This document shows, piece after piece, positions 47,701 through 58,019 of a stretch of DNA of 64,000 bases. The position numbers were made by a program, and so were the translations under genes. Within the stretch, counting starts at the first letter, position 1. Every line of letters starts with the position of its first letter. The DNA is taken from positions 480,415,594 through 480,479,593 of the forward strand of contig CM041777.1 of NCBI GenBank assembly GCA_023374045.1. The letters are read 5' to 3'. Below the pieces are notes generated by a model. The model made no database searches. It was not told the DNA's origin and saw nothing but the letters and a program-made list of their open reading frames with translations. The stretch comes from Limonium bicolor. Lineage: Eukaryota; Streptophyta; Magnoliopsida; Caryophyllales; Plumbaginaceae.

Positions 47701-49300
47701 AGGCTGGTATACATTTGGAAGGTTGGGAGTTAGTTAACGTATGAAAGAAGAAGCCAAGAAGGAAATCCAAATTCAGTTTTCAGTTTTTTTTTCGAAGTGG
47801 GAATTTCTGTATAATTAAGCTACAGAGGGTTAAGGGTGTTATATTGGCTTGTTAATAAAACTAAAACCTAGATAATACACTTAGTTAGGTATGCAAACAC
47901 TTGGGAAGAATTAGAAATCAACTCAATGTATTAAAAGAGAATTGGGAAGGAGGGGATATACAGATTGTTGTTTCAGTTTTCTGAAACTGTGGCCTCTGTA
48001 AAATGAAGCTCCATGGGTGTTATCTGGGCGGTCTTGGTCCACTCATGAGTTCAAAATATGGCCAACATACCTAGGAAGAGAAGAATTCACTTGGGGTAAT
48101 TAAACACCAGTTTTGATAACTTGAACTTAGAGTTGAATAAAGGCACATGCAGGGTGCACTGTCAGCTGCTGTTACGTTCCTTCTGGTTCTGTCTAGGTGA
48201 GTCCCAAGGTGTTTGGTAGCGCTGTATTAGGTTGGTTACGAAAATAAAACTGTGATAAGGTGCCTAGTTAAGAGGGGTACATTTTAGGAGGATTAAAAAT
48301 TAATCCCTGGTGAACTAAGGATTAGAGGCGGCCAAGTTAATGTGTAGGAGTGTTGTTCCGAATGGTAAGCTGAAAATCTTGCCAAAATGATGACCTAAGT
48401 TGTAGATAAAATCTACCACATTGTAGGGCTTAAAGTTACTCTAAATATTAGTCATGGAAGGACTTATTTATCTAATGAAAAGGGGTATACTATGGTGTAA
48501 GGGAAAGGCTATGACAAAGTAGGATTAACAACATAAGAACCTGGACAGGAATGACCCAGGAAATGTCCTGACATACTTTGAAACATTAGGGTCAAAAACA
48601 CCTAAGAAATAAAGGGAGGGTAAGAGATTTATGTTAAAGGTGATAGCTTCACAATGTGTCTAAGTTATGGTAATAGGTTAAGCTAGGATAACTTAGGCAA
48701 GTTAAAGTGTTAACCAAAATGGAAAATGAAATTAAATTAACCACTAGTAAAGGTTAGGGATCTAGTTAAGGCTGGGTCGAACTTTATAGGTAGTCCTACG
48801 AATAACATCGCATGATCAATGATCTAATCCACGTAAATAATAATTACAGGGCTGAGTCACGCGAGAGGCGGGGAACCTTAGTACGAGTATCTATGATGGT
48901 TACCATAAGGTATGGACATGTGTGGTTCGTATGTTGCCGTGTTACACGGCTTGTATGTTGTGTGCCTTGTTTGACTATGACCATAAGACTAATGCATGAA
49001 AACGGATGTTTGTTTTACCGTGCTTATTTGTCTGTTGTGAGCTTGTGTAAAGCATGTGAACGGATTTCTTATTTTCCTTGCTTACCCGCTTGCTATTATT
49101 GTGCATCTTGCTTGCGCGCACACAGTAGTGTAGTCCCTTTCTCGTTGATTAAACCTTGAGATGAAACACAACGAACTTCGTAAACAAAACAAAGGAACTA
49201 CATAAAGGGAAAACTCCTCTTAACTATAGAGGACCTCTAATGACACCCACTATGGTGTCGAACTATCAATGATAATGATAAGCCAATACCCGTCAGAAAT

Positions 49301-49614
49301 GAATAGGGAGACGGACCCTTTGTATCCGGGGTAGAGACCAATAATCTAAAAAGGAATAGGGAGACGGACACTTTGTATCCGGGGTAGAGACCAATATTAA
49401 AAGGAATAGGGAGACGGACCCTTTGTATCCGGGGTAGAGACCAATAATATTAAAAGGAATAGGGAGACGGACCCTTTGTATCCGGGGTAGAGACCAGAAC
49501 ATCAGAAGGCATAGGGAGACGGACCCTTTGTATCCGGGGCAGAGGCTAGTAACATTGAAAAGGAATAGGGAGACGGACCCTTGGTATCCGGGGCAGTGGC
49601 TAGTAACATTTAAA
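49301..49614. repeat. Six tandem 53-bp units in 3' LTR of B
   Basis: Same array as 20109-20425, with one unit three bases shorter (near 49395). Confidence 0.92.
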
Positions 49615-50067
49615 AACAAGAGCGAGAGAGCTATCCGGGAATGGAAGATTGGCTATGGACAAGACGTTCTCCAAATTGTGGTGATAAGAGAACTCACAAA
49701 TAATCCTTAAAGAACCAAGGAAAGATTGGCACACATGGTGCAAGGGAGGAGAAAGAAAATACACATTATGAGAATAAAGAAAAGAAATGAAAACACACAA
49801 CGTTCGAATGATCCTATAGTGAGGGTCATGGGTATAACATACCTGTGCACACGCTTTATTATTTACATGAGTGTTGTTGCTATACTAGCAGCTTGTTGTG
49901 CTTGGTTGTATGTTTGATGTGGCTATGACGCCAGTATGTTATGCTTGGTTGCTTGTTGCTAATGCTTTGCTACCTTTGAGTGTGTAAGAAACCATGATGT
50001 ATTGTGGCCTGCTTTACTGCTTTATTATAGCATGCAAATTGACTTAATAATATTCGACCAAGTAGTC

Positions 50068-50124
50068 GTGTGGCCCGGCCACATACGAGCTACACACGTT
50101 CATACTCAGCGTAGTTTGTTGAGT
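50068..50124 (+). promoter_or_regulatory. Paired stem-loops in 3' LTR of B
   Basis: GTGTGGCCCG (50068-50077) faces CGAGCTACAC (50086-50095), where one substitution at 50088 breaks a pair. The second hairpin ACTCAGC/GTTGAGT (50104-50124) is unchanged from the 5' LTR. Confidence 0.6.
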
Positions 50125-50529
50125 CCTTTACAACCCAATTTTTACAGGTATTGTGCCGAACGATAACGGAGCGTAGGCGGGATGACTACCATGGGGGTAG
50201 CCCATCAGGGCATGAAAGTTTGAGTTTGGAATAGTATGTTTAGTGTATGGGTTGTTACCAAACCCGGGTTGTACTTTTCGGTTATGATTTAGCAATCATG
50301 TTGTAGACACTCGGTATTGGAAATTGTATCTTATATTGTATATGAATTTTGGTGAGGGTTGTTTCCAGTCATGCAGACCGTAACTTGGTGTTGGAATAGT
50401 GGTCGTGTCAACCACGTGGGTGGTTGGCGTCTGTGACACCCGGATGGAGTTTATTCCGCTGCATAGTTAACTTATAATATAGCAAGGAGCGATGTTTGTA
50501 TTGTTGGATGTTTATTCGGGGGTGTTACA

Positions 50530-52535
50530 AAAATATATACAATTAAGATTTTCAAGTAAATCAAAAAGAAATGAATATGAGGAATTTAATGTGTGGATAC
50601 CAAATAATATTTGGAGTAATAGTATATTGAATATAAAGTTAAGAGGAGAATTAATTTGCACATGACCAATAAATGTCATTGACGAATTTACAAGTTGTTA
50701 TGTCATCTGGAATATGTCATATAAACAATACTTGTGTGCATACATGTATAAATATATGTATATAAAAAATATACAAAGGAATTAAATAAATTAGGTCATT
50801 GTGACATACATAAAATAATGGGAATGAATAAAGTATACTACCATGCAATAATAGTCTTGTAAATAAAGACTATAGGATTTAAGGTATATAATAACTCCTT
50901 AATTATAAGTAAAGTTAAGAAGTGAAAAAAAATAATAACTATGGTAAATTGACCCCACATAAAATGACAAGGGAATTAAATAAGTTAAGAGAAAATAATA
51001 GATGCGGTACATGAAATCATGAAGGTATTTAAAAGAGAATTACCATACGATATAAGTCTTATAAGAAAAGACTACGATGGTTTAAATTTTATAGGTAAAC
51101 CTTAAACATAAATAAGGTTAAGAGGTTAAAAGAAATTATCTAAGTGTTATAAATAAACCTCACATGAAATAACAAATACGAGAGTAACATAAATTAACAC
51201 TCTCAGTTAATCCTATTCTAGGACTTTGATTGGCTAGACGTAGACCGGGAATTAATCGAGTACAATCTTCGGTGAACGGTATGGATTTCTTGCAACCTGT
51301 TTGCTAACGGAATACACCGGCTTGTGTGCTATCTGTTGTGTGAAATAACGACCAAGATAATTGCATGTAATATGTTGCACTTGCATTTGTGTATCGTTGT
51401 GACTTTTTTCGTGCACTGTTAAGTTATTTTATGTGTGTGAACGATACTAACTATAACGTGTATGTGCCACGCATGCAACTCTACATTACTAGTAGATTAA
51501 ATACCTACGTGTTACTATACCGAGAACTTGTACTCAAGTTTCTCACTAACTTCCTTTATAAATAATGTCGTTGTCCTTAAACGTGACAACTGACAATACA
51601 CAACAGTGTGCTTGTTTAACGTCCTTGTGTGACGTCTAACATATCCGATGCTACGAGAAGCGAGGAGCCCAGATGTATCTGGCCATGCATGCAAATATGG
51701 AGGTTGTACCTGTCGCAGGTCGTCCTCAAATAAAGAATACGTCATGACGGTGGTTTTGGGTGTAGACTTTGTCCACTCACTGGGTTGGTACCGGAACATT
51801 TTAAGCTGGGAGAAGGACTGCATTCTCTCGAGGGTATGATACCCACATATAATTTTGAAGTTGAGAGAAGGATTTCATTCTCTCGAGGGTACGATACCCA
51901 CACCTATATTTAAGTACAGGAGTTGACTACGTTCCCTCCTGCGAGACTTATTACCCGACCATTAACGCGAGAGTCTTATCTCGTCTGAAGGGTTGATCAT
52001 ACCCAATCCAAAAATAAATTACTAACTTGACCTTTGCTGTCATGTTTCTCATTGTGAAGTTATTGACCTTGTATGACTACTTGTGTGAATTATATATGAT
52101 GCATGTTTACAATGTTAAAAAAAATGAACTGCATGCTTACGACAAAGTAGTTGTGTGTGGCCCACTAGCTTATGGGCTGCACGGGTTCATACCAGCATTA
52201 TTTGCTGAGCCATTTCGATGGCTATGTTTTTTAGGTACCTGAAGAAAGAAGAGATTACCCGACCGAGTGTAGGTGGGGTAGAATTAAGACATGTGATGGT
52301 TACTATCTATATCATTTTACAGTACTGTACTTTTTCTATTACCTTTTGTTTTTTAAGCGGTTTGTATTCAACGCTTATACTGGGTACCTAACGGCGTTGT
52401 CAGCCTTGTTAGTCACATGGGTACCTAACGGCGTTGTAGCACCACCCGTTTTTATGTATTTATTCCGCTGCATATCCAGTTGAAGTTGGGAGCTATCATC
52501 GTTCAGATTGTGGAGTTTCGGGTTGGGGTGTTACA
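50530..52535 (+). mobile_element. Element C, 3' LTR, right part
   Basis: The LTR resumes after element B with the AAAAT TSD and ends GGGGTGTTACA at 52535; CAGAT (52536-52540) is the likely right TSD of C. It is AT-rich up to about 51180. A two-unit repeat of about 60 bp around CATTCTCTCGAGGGTA lies at 51803-51905. The final 400 bp are distantly alignable with A and B. Confidence 0.78.
52155..52207 (+). promoter_or_regulatory. Paired stem-loops in LTR of element C
   Basis: GTGTGGCCCA (52155-52164) pairs with TGGGCTGCAC (52173-52182) around an 8-nt loop, all ten positions pairing with two G-U. CAGC/GCTG (52193-52207) forms the second hairpin with a 7-nt loop. The closing G-C pair of A/B is A-T here, a compensatory change. 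Confidence 0.6.
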
Positions 52536-52627
52536 CAGATGAAGTCCGAAAAAGGGCTCAAGATGCTTGTCGGGAATACACTCGCCGGTACAGAGCAAAT
52601 GTAGTGAGAAGTCGTGGAGCCAACTGA
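52536..52627 (+). pseudogene. C-terminal coding-like tail cut by element C
   Basis: Directly after the LTR end, a frame from 52538 reads about 29 residues (DEVRKRAQDACREYTRRYRA and on to RGAN) to TGA at 52625-52627. It is basic and even in composition, and AT-rich DNA follows as expected for a 3' UTR. I do not recognise the family. If real, element C inserted into the last exon of a gene or older transposon whose upstream part lies left of the window. Confidence 0.35.
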
Positions 52628-53105
52628 ATGACCGTGTAATTGCTATATCTTTCTTTATTTGTATTAGACTTGGATGTTTGTAATGTACATTTACATTCTA
52701 TTTACTTATATGTGTGCTGTAAACTAAACATTAATGTACACATGGTTTGCTCATTAGTCCATTCCACAAGTAGGTCGTAAGCATTATCTTCATACTAATT
52801 TTTTTTGTCACTAAATAATATGAGCTGAACTCCATCAAGTGATGAGTTAATCATATCTTCTGACTCAAGGTGATTGCCGTAAAAGAATTCATGAACAATA
52901 CTTTTCAATTTTTACCGAGTCATGTATTTAAATTGGATCAAGTATAGTGAAAAGGAGGGGAGTGAGATGTGAATAACTAACATGCCGAAGAAGGTGAACA
53001 AAAGAGAAATACGTACACCAGTTTAAGGTGTTATTATAGTCTGATTGATGCGTTGACTAAGTTATAATATTATGACAAACTATTATTTGCAATCTTTTTC
53101 TTTGA
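52628..53105. other. AT-rich flank, nothing recognised
   Basis: No domain, repeat or RNA gene was seen between the coding-like tail and the first MITE; it may hold the 3' UTR of the truncated gene. Confidence 0.4.
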
Positions 53106-53114
53106 TAAAAATTA

Positions 53115-53414
53115 GGAAAAATTACATTGCCCATCCATGAGGTATTGGGGAATTACAATGCCCACTCATGAGCTTTAGAAAATTACAATGCCCACCCATG
53201 ATACATTAAGAAATTACAATGCCCACCCATGAGTTTTAGAAAATTACAATACCCACTCATGTACTTATCAAAATGAGGTGAAAATCAAAGATCTAAGTAA
53301 ATTTTACATTGATTAATCAATTCAACTATGTGAATCAATAACAAAAACCTAATTTACACCGTGCAACGTTGAAGTGATGAAATGAAGAAAAAACGTGCAA
53401 AAATTACGATGCAT

Positions 53415-53451
<37 letters not shown>

Positions 53452-53739
53452 CATTTTATTTGATTTATTTTTTATTTGTTATTTTTATGCATGTTTCATT
53501 TATTTGACTTCTAAGTGGTCATATAAGATTAATTTAGGGTTTTTTTAATTTTTTACCATTGTCTAAGTTGTTTTCTTAAGGTAATCATTATTTTACATAT
53601 TCAATTTCCCCTCTTTAGATAAGTACATGAGTGGACATTGTAATTTTCTAAAACTCATGGGTGGGCATTGTAATTTTCTAATACTCATGGATGGACATTA
53701 TAATTCCCAATACCTCATGGTGGACAATGTAATTTTCCC
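53115..53739. mobile_element. Mutator-type MITE, copy 1 (625 bp)
   Basis: Terminal inverted repeats of over 120 bp start GGAAAAATTACATTGCCCA and end CAATGTAATTTTCCC. The 9-bp target duplication TAAAAATTA is exact (53106-53114, 53740-53748), the hallmark of Mutator-like elements. Each arm is built from 23-30-bp tandem words of the type AAATTACAATGCCCACCCAT. The centre holds a (TA)n run. There is no coding capacity. Confidence 0.88.
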
Positions 53740-53748
53740 TAAAAATTA

Positions 53749-54003
53749 ATTACCCTCATAAATCCTACTATTTTGAGGTGTGCTATTTTATACTGACAAT
53801 CAACAGTTTCCCCTGGTCGGGTTCAATTTTCTATTTGGCGTCCTCCTATATTAAGTGTTATTGTTATGTTTGGTTCTCTCCGTCTCAGTGACCTAGCCGA
53901 TAATCAACAGTGTACTCTTGTGATTATCATCTACTCGCTAGATGAGCAAGAAAAGGAAGAAGATGACCGCTTCTACTGGTGACAGCGAACTCGACAGCAT
54001 GTT
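53749..54003. other. Short unassigned stretch between MITE 1 and the 160-bp array
   Basis: No feature supported. A short frame at 53942 (MSKKRKKMTASTGDSELDSM) precedes the array and is lysine-rich; it is too short to interpret. Confidence 0.3.
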
Positions 54004-54004
54004 C

Positions 54005-54575
54005 AATGACACAAACTTTTTTACAATTGTAACATGTTTAATGACTTTTTTTGTTTGGTTGGGCTGAAGATGCTGAGATCATCAACCTAGTGGTTAAGAA
54101 TGTGGTAAATAATTTCATTTCTTGCCTTCTTCTTATCTTACAATTATTTCATTTGTAGAAAATTGGTAGTAATAACACAAACTTTGTTACAATTGTAACA
54201 TGTGAAACTTCTTCACTTGCATCTCTAGACAAGAAATTCTATGCTTTACTTTCATGTTCTTTGAAGAAGAATCCTCTATACAAATTTCACGTCCATCGAA
54301 GAAGAATTTATTCATATAGAAAAGTAGTAATAACACAAACTTTTTTCCAATTGTAACATGTGACACTTCTTAACTTGCATCTAGACAAGAAATTTCATGC
54401 TTTAATTTCACGTGTGTTGACGAGGAATCATCTACAGTAATTTCACGTCCGTTGAAAAAGAATCTATTCTGGTAGAAAAGTAGTAGTAATTAATAACACA
54501 AACCATTTTACAATTGTAACACATGAAACTTCTTAACTTGCATCTACACAAGAAATTCCACGCTTTAGATCAGAG
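54005..54575. repeat. Tandem repeat of about 160 bp, three units plus a partial one
   Basis: AACACAAACTTTTTTACAATTG-type starts recur near 54009 (partial), 54173, 54333 and 54497. Each is followed by TTGCATCTAGACAAGAAATT and TTTCACGTCCGTTGAAGAAG-type text. Units have diverged by substitutions and small indels. Confidence 0.8.
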
Positions 54576-54585
54576 AGAAGATTCA

Positions 54586-54724
54586 TCAATTGAAGACTTC
54601 CTTTGTTTGTCCCCAGCGGCTGACATCATGAACAAACACAGTCTTTTTCTTCCGTCTCATGTACATGTAATCCAGTGCGACCAGTTCAGCTAATGGTTGT
54701 AACAACGCCAGCTTCCCCAAACCT
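54586..54724 (-). pseudogene. Candidate terminal exon, unrecognised
   Basis: On the minus strand a pyrimidine-rich acceptor (CTTTCTTTTCAG) precedes an open frame of 45 residues, GLGKLALLQPLAELVALDYM and on to WGQTKEVFN, ending TGA at 54586-54588. Composition is protein-like, with a hydrophobic/amphipathic start and a RRKKK patch. I do not recognise it. No upstream exon was identified to its right (55456-56150 is AT-rich), so it may be a lone exon carried by an older transposon. Confidence 0.3.
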
Positions 54725-56154
54725 CTGAAAAGAAAGTAAAATGACTATGCTTTTGTGGTCAACTTGTACATTAATACACGACTTTGTTCAGAAGGTGTAT
54801 GACACTAAGCAAAGGACTATTTAAATTAATTACTGACAAGGACTATGAGGACCCTAAGTAGAATGAGATAAACTTTGTCATACGAAAGAATTAAAAGTTA
54901 AGTTCTACAGTTTTTTGAAGATAAGGTTGTGGATGGTGACAATTTGGACACCAATCTCATTGATTTTGACGATGATGGTGTATCTGCAATTGCATTATAT
55001 AATATTTCGATGTATTGCGCATTTCATTCTTCAGATTAATAAATGAAGACAATATATGTCAAAGTGTTTTACAATATGTATATGCAACTGCGTTAGATAA
55101 TATTTCGTTATGTTATACAATTACATTTTATTTTCTTCTAATTAACAAAATTCACCGATCCATCTGATAAGACAATTGGGGGTGGTTTATATCGATTAAA
55201 CAACTGCTTCCAGTGGGCGCACCTCTCCCTGTATGGAGTGTGTCATTACACTACGTTAGAGAGAACAGCGGGTATAAAAAAGCCCTAGATGCATCGCTCA
55301 CCAAATGGGCAAAGGCCAATGACCAAGTTATGCCAGAGAAAAGCGTAGAAACACACTTACCGAACAAAACCTTTGTAATCCCACGATCTAATTTGAAAAG
55401 AATAGATAAACCATCACTGAAAAAAATAATTATTAAGAAAGTTGATACTAGATGAAGAAGAAACGTCCGTATCTGAATAATTTTGTTTTACCATAGATTT
55501 CGGTGATGAGGAAGTTATTTGTGGAAAGAAATAGTTATTGAAATCTATGATTGTTTTTTTTTTTACAAAACCAATTATTAAATAAATAGAATCGTTTACG
55601 TTTGAGATTAGTGTTTTTTAAAAATTGTAATCTGATGGCTGAAAATGTGTTGAACACATGCTCAAAGCATATACACATGTGCATGGTCCCTTTTTACATC
55701 TCCCCCACGGAGATTGTATTATGATTGTACTCTAGCAAAATATTCTACTTTTGTCTTCAAAGAAAAAATAAATCAAAATTACTTGTTAATTTTTGTTGAC
55801 TTTATTTAAGTTTGCTACTTATGTTTTCATGATTACTTATTATTTACCATGCCCCAATCTTCTATTTTCTGATTTTTCTCTTGATGTATTGTTTCTTAAA
55901 TGTTTAACATCTTTGCTAATGATCCCTTATTTATTAAGGTTTTTTAAAAAAAGTCAAACTAATCTTTTCAAATCACTATACATGGATATAATTGCAAAAA
56001 CCCTCAAATAATTTGTTTTCTCTTTTGAGCTAATTACTTCTTTAATGTTAGTTTGAAGTATATACATTATAGTATTCATTATCTTTAGATAATACAGTAT
56101 GTTTACATAAACAAAAGGCCGCATTAGGCTTAAGAGGGCACAAGATTGATAATA
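54725..56154. other. Unassigned region with a possible coding relic at 55150-55455
   Basis: On the plus strand two overlapping phases from 55150 are open for 40-80 codons. One begins FTDPSDKTIGGGLYRLNN; the other ends KKIIIKKVDTR at 55455. Neither matches a family I know. An acidic stretch (VVDGDNLDTNLIDFDDDG) precedes at about 54925. These could be exons of one decayed gene. The remainder is AT-rich with nothing supported. Confidence 0.3.
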
Positions 56155-56780
56155 GGAAAAATTACATTGTCCATCCACAAGGTATTGGGGAATTATAATG
56201 TATACTCATGAGTTTTAGAAAATTACAATGCCCACCCATGAGATATTAAGAAATTACAATGCTCACCCATGAGTTTTAGAAAATTACAGTGCCCACCCAT
56301 GTACTTATCAAAATGAGGTGAAAATCAAAGATCTAAGTAAATTTTACATTGATTAATCAGTTCAACCATGTGAAGCAATAAAAAAAACCTAATTTACACT
56401 GTGCAACGTTGAAGTGATGAAATGAAGAAAAAACGTGCAAAATTTACAATGAATTACATATATGTTCACCTCATTTTATTTGATTTTATTTCTTTATTTT
56501 GTTATTTGTAGGCATGTTTCATTTATTTAACTTCTAAGTGGTCATATAAGATTAATTTAGGGTGTTTTTACCATTGTCTTGTTTCTTAGGTAATCATTAT
56601 TTTACATATTCGATTTCACCTCTTTTAGATAAGTACATGGGTGGGCATTGTAATTTTCTAAAACTCATGGGTAGGCATTGTAATTTCTTAATATCTCATG
56701 GTGGGCATTGTAATTTTCTAAAGCTCATAGATAGACATTAAAATTCCCAATACCTCATGAGTGGGCAATGTAATTTTCCC
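56155..56780. mobile_element. Mutator-type MITE, copy 2 (626 bp)
   Basis: Same family as 53115-53739, with termini GGAAAAATTACATTG and CAATGTAATTTTCCC. The 9-bp flanks TTGATAATA (56146-56154) and TTAATAATA (56781-56789) match at 8 of 9. It lacks the central (TA)n run, so length is otherwise conserved with copy 1. Confidence 0.88.
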
Positions 56781-56789
56781 TTAATAATA

Positions 56790-57089
56790 TTATAGCAACT
56801 TGTCACTGAGTCACTCCAGGCTCCAGCCAGCACTTATTGTGTTTATCGTAATTTCGATACTACAGTGCATCCGCACCCATTATGGTGCAGTCTGGTGAGT
56901 TGGTAGTCGCAGTCAGCTGCTGACCGGACTGTTTTGCTGACTGGGCTGTATTTTTATTATATTAACTTTAAATGGTTGTAACTTTTAATATATAAGTCCG
57001 AAATGAAAAAAATATATATCATTATTCACCTAAATTCAAGCTCTTTAAAACAAGACTGATATGTTTTGACAACTTTGACAAAAATTTAT
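56790..57089. other. Unassigned stretch
   Basis: Contains TGCAGTCTGG...CAGCTGCTGACCGGAC words at 56885-56935 but no recognisable gene or element end. Confidence 0.3.
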
Positions 57090-57717
57090 TTTACATGTAT
57101 ACCATGATACACTAAAATCATAATATGATTCATTAACTAATAAATGGGGAATTAGATAACAAACTTTGGAACCGATAAAAAATTTATTGTTTTATAGTGT
57201 ATTATTATTGTTGTATGATGTATTTTAAACCTTATATGATGAATCATGTATTTTCTTAAGTACCAAATATTGTTTTGTGTTGTATTATTGTTTAAAATTG
57301 TTATTTTTACATGTATACGATGATCACTAAAAATAATATGATTCATTAGTTTTGATATTATGATTCATTAAAATTGATATTATAATTCATTAATTAATAA
57401 GTGGTGAATTACATAACAAATTTCGGAACTGAAAAAAATCATTTGTGTTTTCTAGTGTATTATTATTGTTGTATGGTGTATTTTTAAATCTTATATAGTG
57501 AATTGTGTATTTTTCATACATACCAAATATTGTTTTGTATTGTATTATTGCGTAAAATTTTATTTTTTATATGTTTGTGATGATACACTAAAATAAAGAT
57601 ATGATTCATTAATTTTGATATTATGATTTATTAACTAATAAGTGATGAATTAGATAACAAATTTCGGAACCGATAAAATCTTTATTGTTTTGTAATATAT
57701 TATTATTGTTTTGTGGT
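57090..57717. repeat. AT-rich tandem repeat, units of about 217-260 bp, 2.6 copies
   Basis: Units start near 57092, 57309 and 57568 with ATGTATACCATGATACACTA-like text and share ATAACAAATTTCGGAAC and ACCAAATATTGTTTTGT. The third copy is cut at 57718 by CACTA-2. Confidence 0.85.
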
Positions 57718-57835
57718 CACTAGTGGAACGCGAGCCTTTAATGACGGTGGTTTAATCACGGTTTAACGGAAACCGTAATTAATAGGAAGGCCGGAATTAA
57801 TTAATGACGTTTATTGAATTAACCGTAAGCAATAA

Positions 57836-58014
57836 TCGGTCGGAGGTAGGCGCGCCTTTTTTAGGACAGACTTTAGCTGACGGTTATTAGTAAAACCGTA
57901 ATCTAAAGTCCCGTGTTGACGCGCGCTATTCGGTCAACGGACTTTAGATTACGGTTTTACTAATAACCGTCAGCTAAAGTCCGTCCTAAAAAAGGCGCGC
58001 CTACCTCCGACTGA
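57836..58014. repeat. CACTA-2 left subterminal palindrome
   Basis: Arms of about 75 bp (57836-57911 and 57939-58014) are almost perfectly complementary; each contains AGGCGCGCC, TTTAGCTGACGGTTATTAG and CCGTAATCTAAAGTCC. The loop itself holds GTTGAC/GTCAAC, which extends the pairing. Confidence 0.92.
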
Positions 58015-58019
58015 TGATC

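Larger units (their letters stand above)
15511..50529 (+). mobile_element. Element B: complete giant-LTR non-autonomous retrotransposon (LARD-type), 35 kb with nested inserts
   Basis: Two LTRs of 5831 bp (15511-21341) and 5770 bp (44760-50529) flank an initiator-Met primer site and a polypurine tract, and the whole is bordered by AAAAT at 15506-15510 and 50530-50534. Removing CACTA-1 (21698-41037 plus one TTA) leaves about 4.1 kb of interior with no gag-pol domains. The element must therefore have been mobilised by proteins from an autonomous relative. Primer type, long LTRs and the GGGGGTAGG tract resemble Ty3/gypsy chromoviruses of the Tekay/Del type, but without pol this is inference. Confidence 0.9.
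44760..50529 (+). mobile_element. Element B, 3' LTR
   Basis: It matches 15511-21341 from TGAAACACCCC to GGGGTGTTACA and is followed by AAAAT (50530-50534). It carries the roughly 190-bp array (about 46700-48310). The copy from about 45400 to 47800 differs from its partner by many one- to four-base deletions, whereas from about 47810 to about 48780 it is almost identical. Frames 45449-45840, 48812-49159 and 49726-49917 are LTR sequence, not genes. Confidence 0.92.

Noticed and set aside
53400..53450. (TA)n run as an insertion site or element boundary
   Set aside because: It is the variable centre of MITE copy 1; the boundaries are fixed by the 9-bp duplications.
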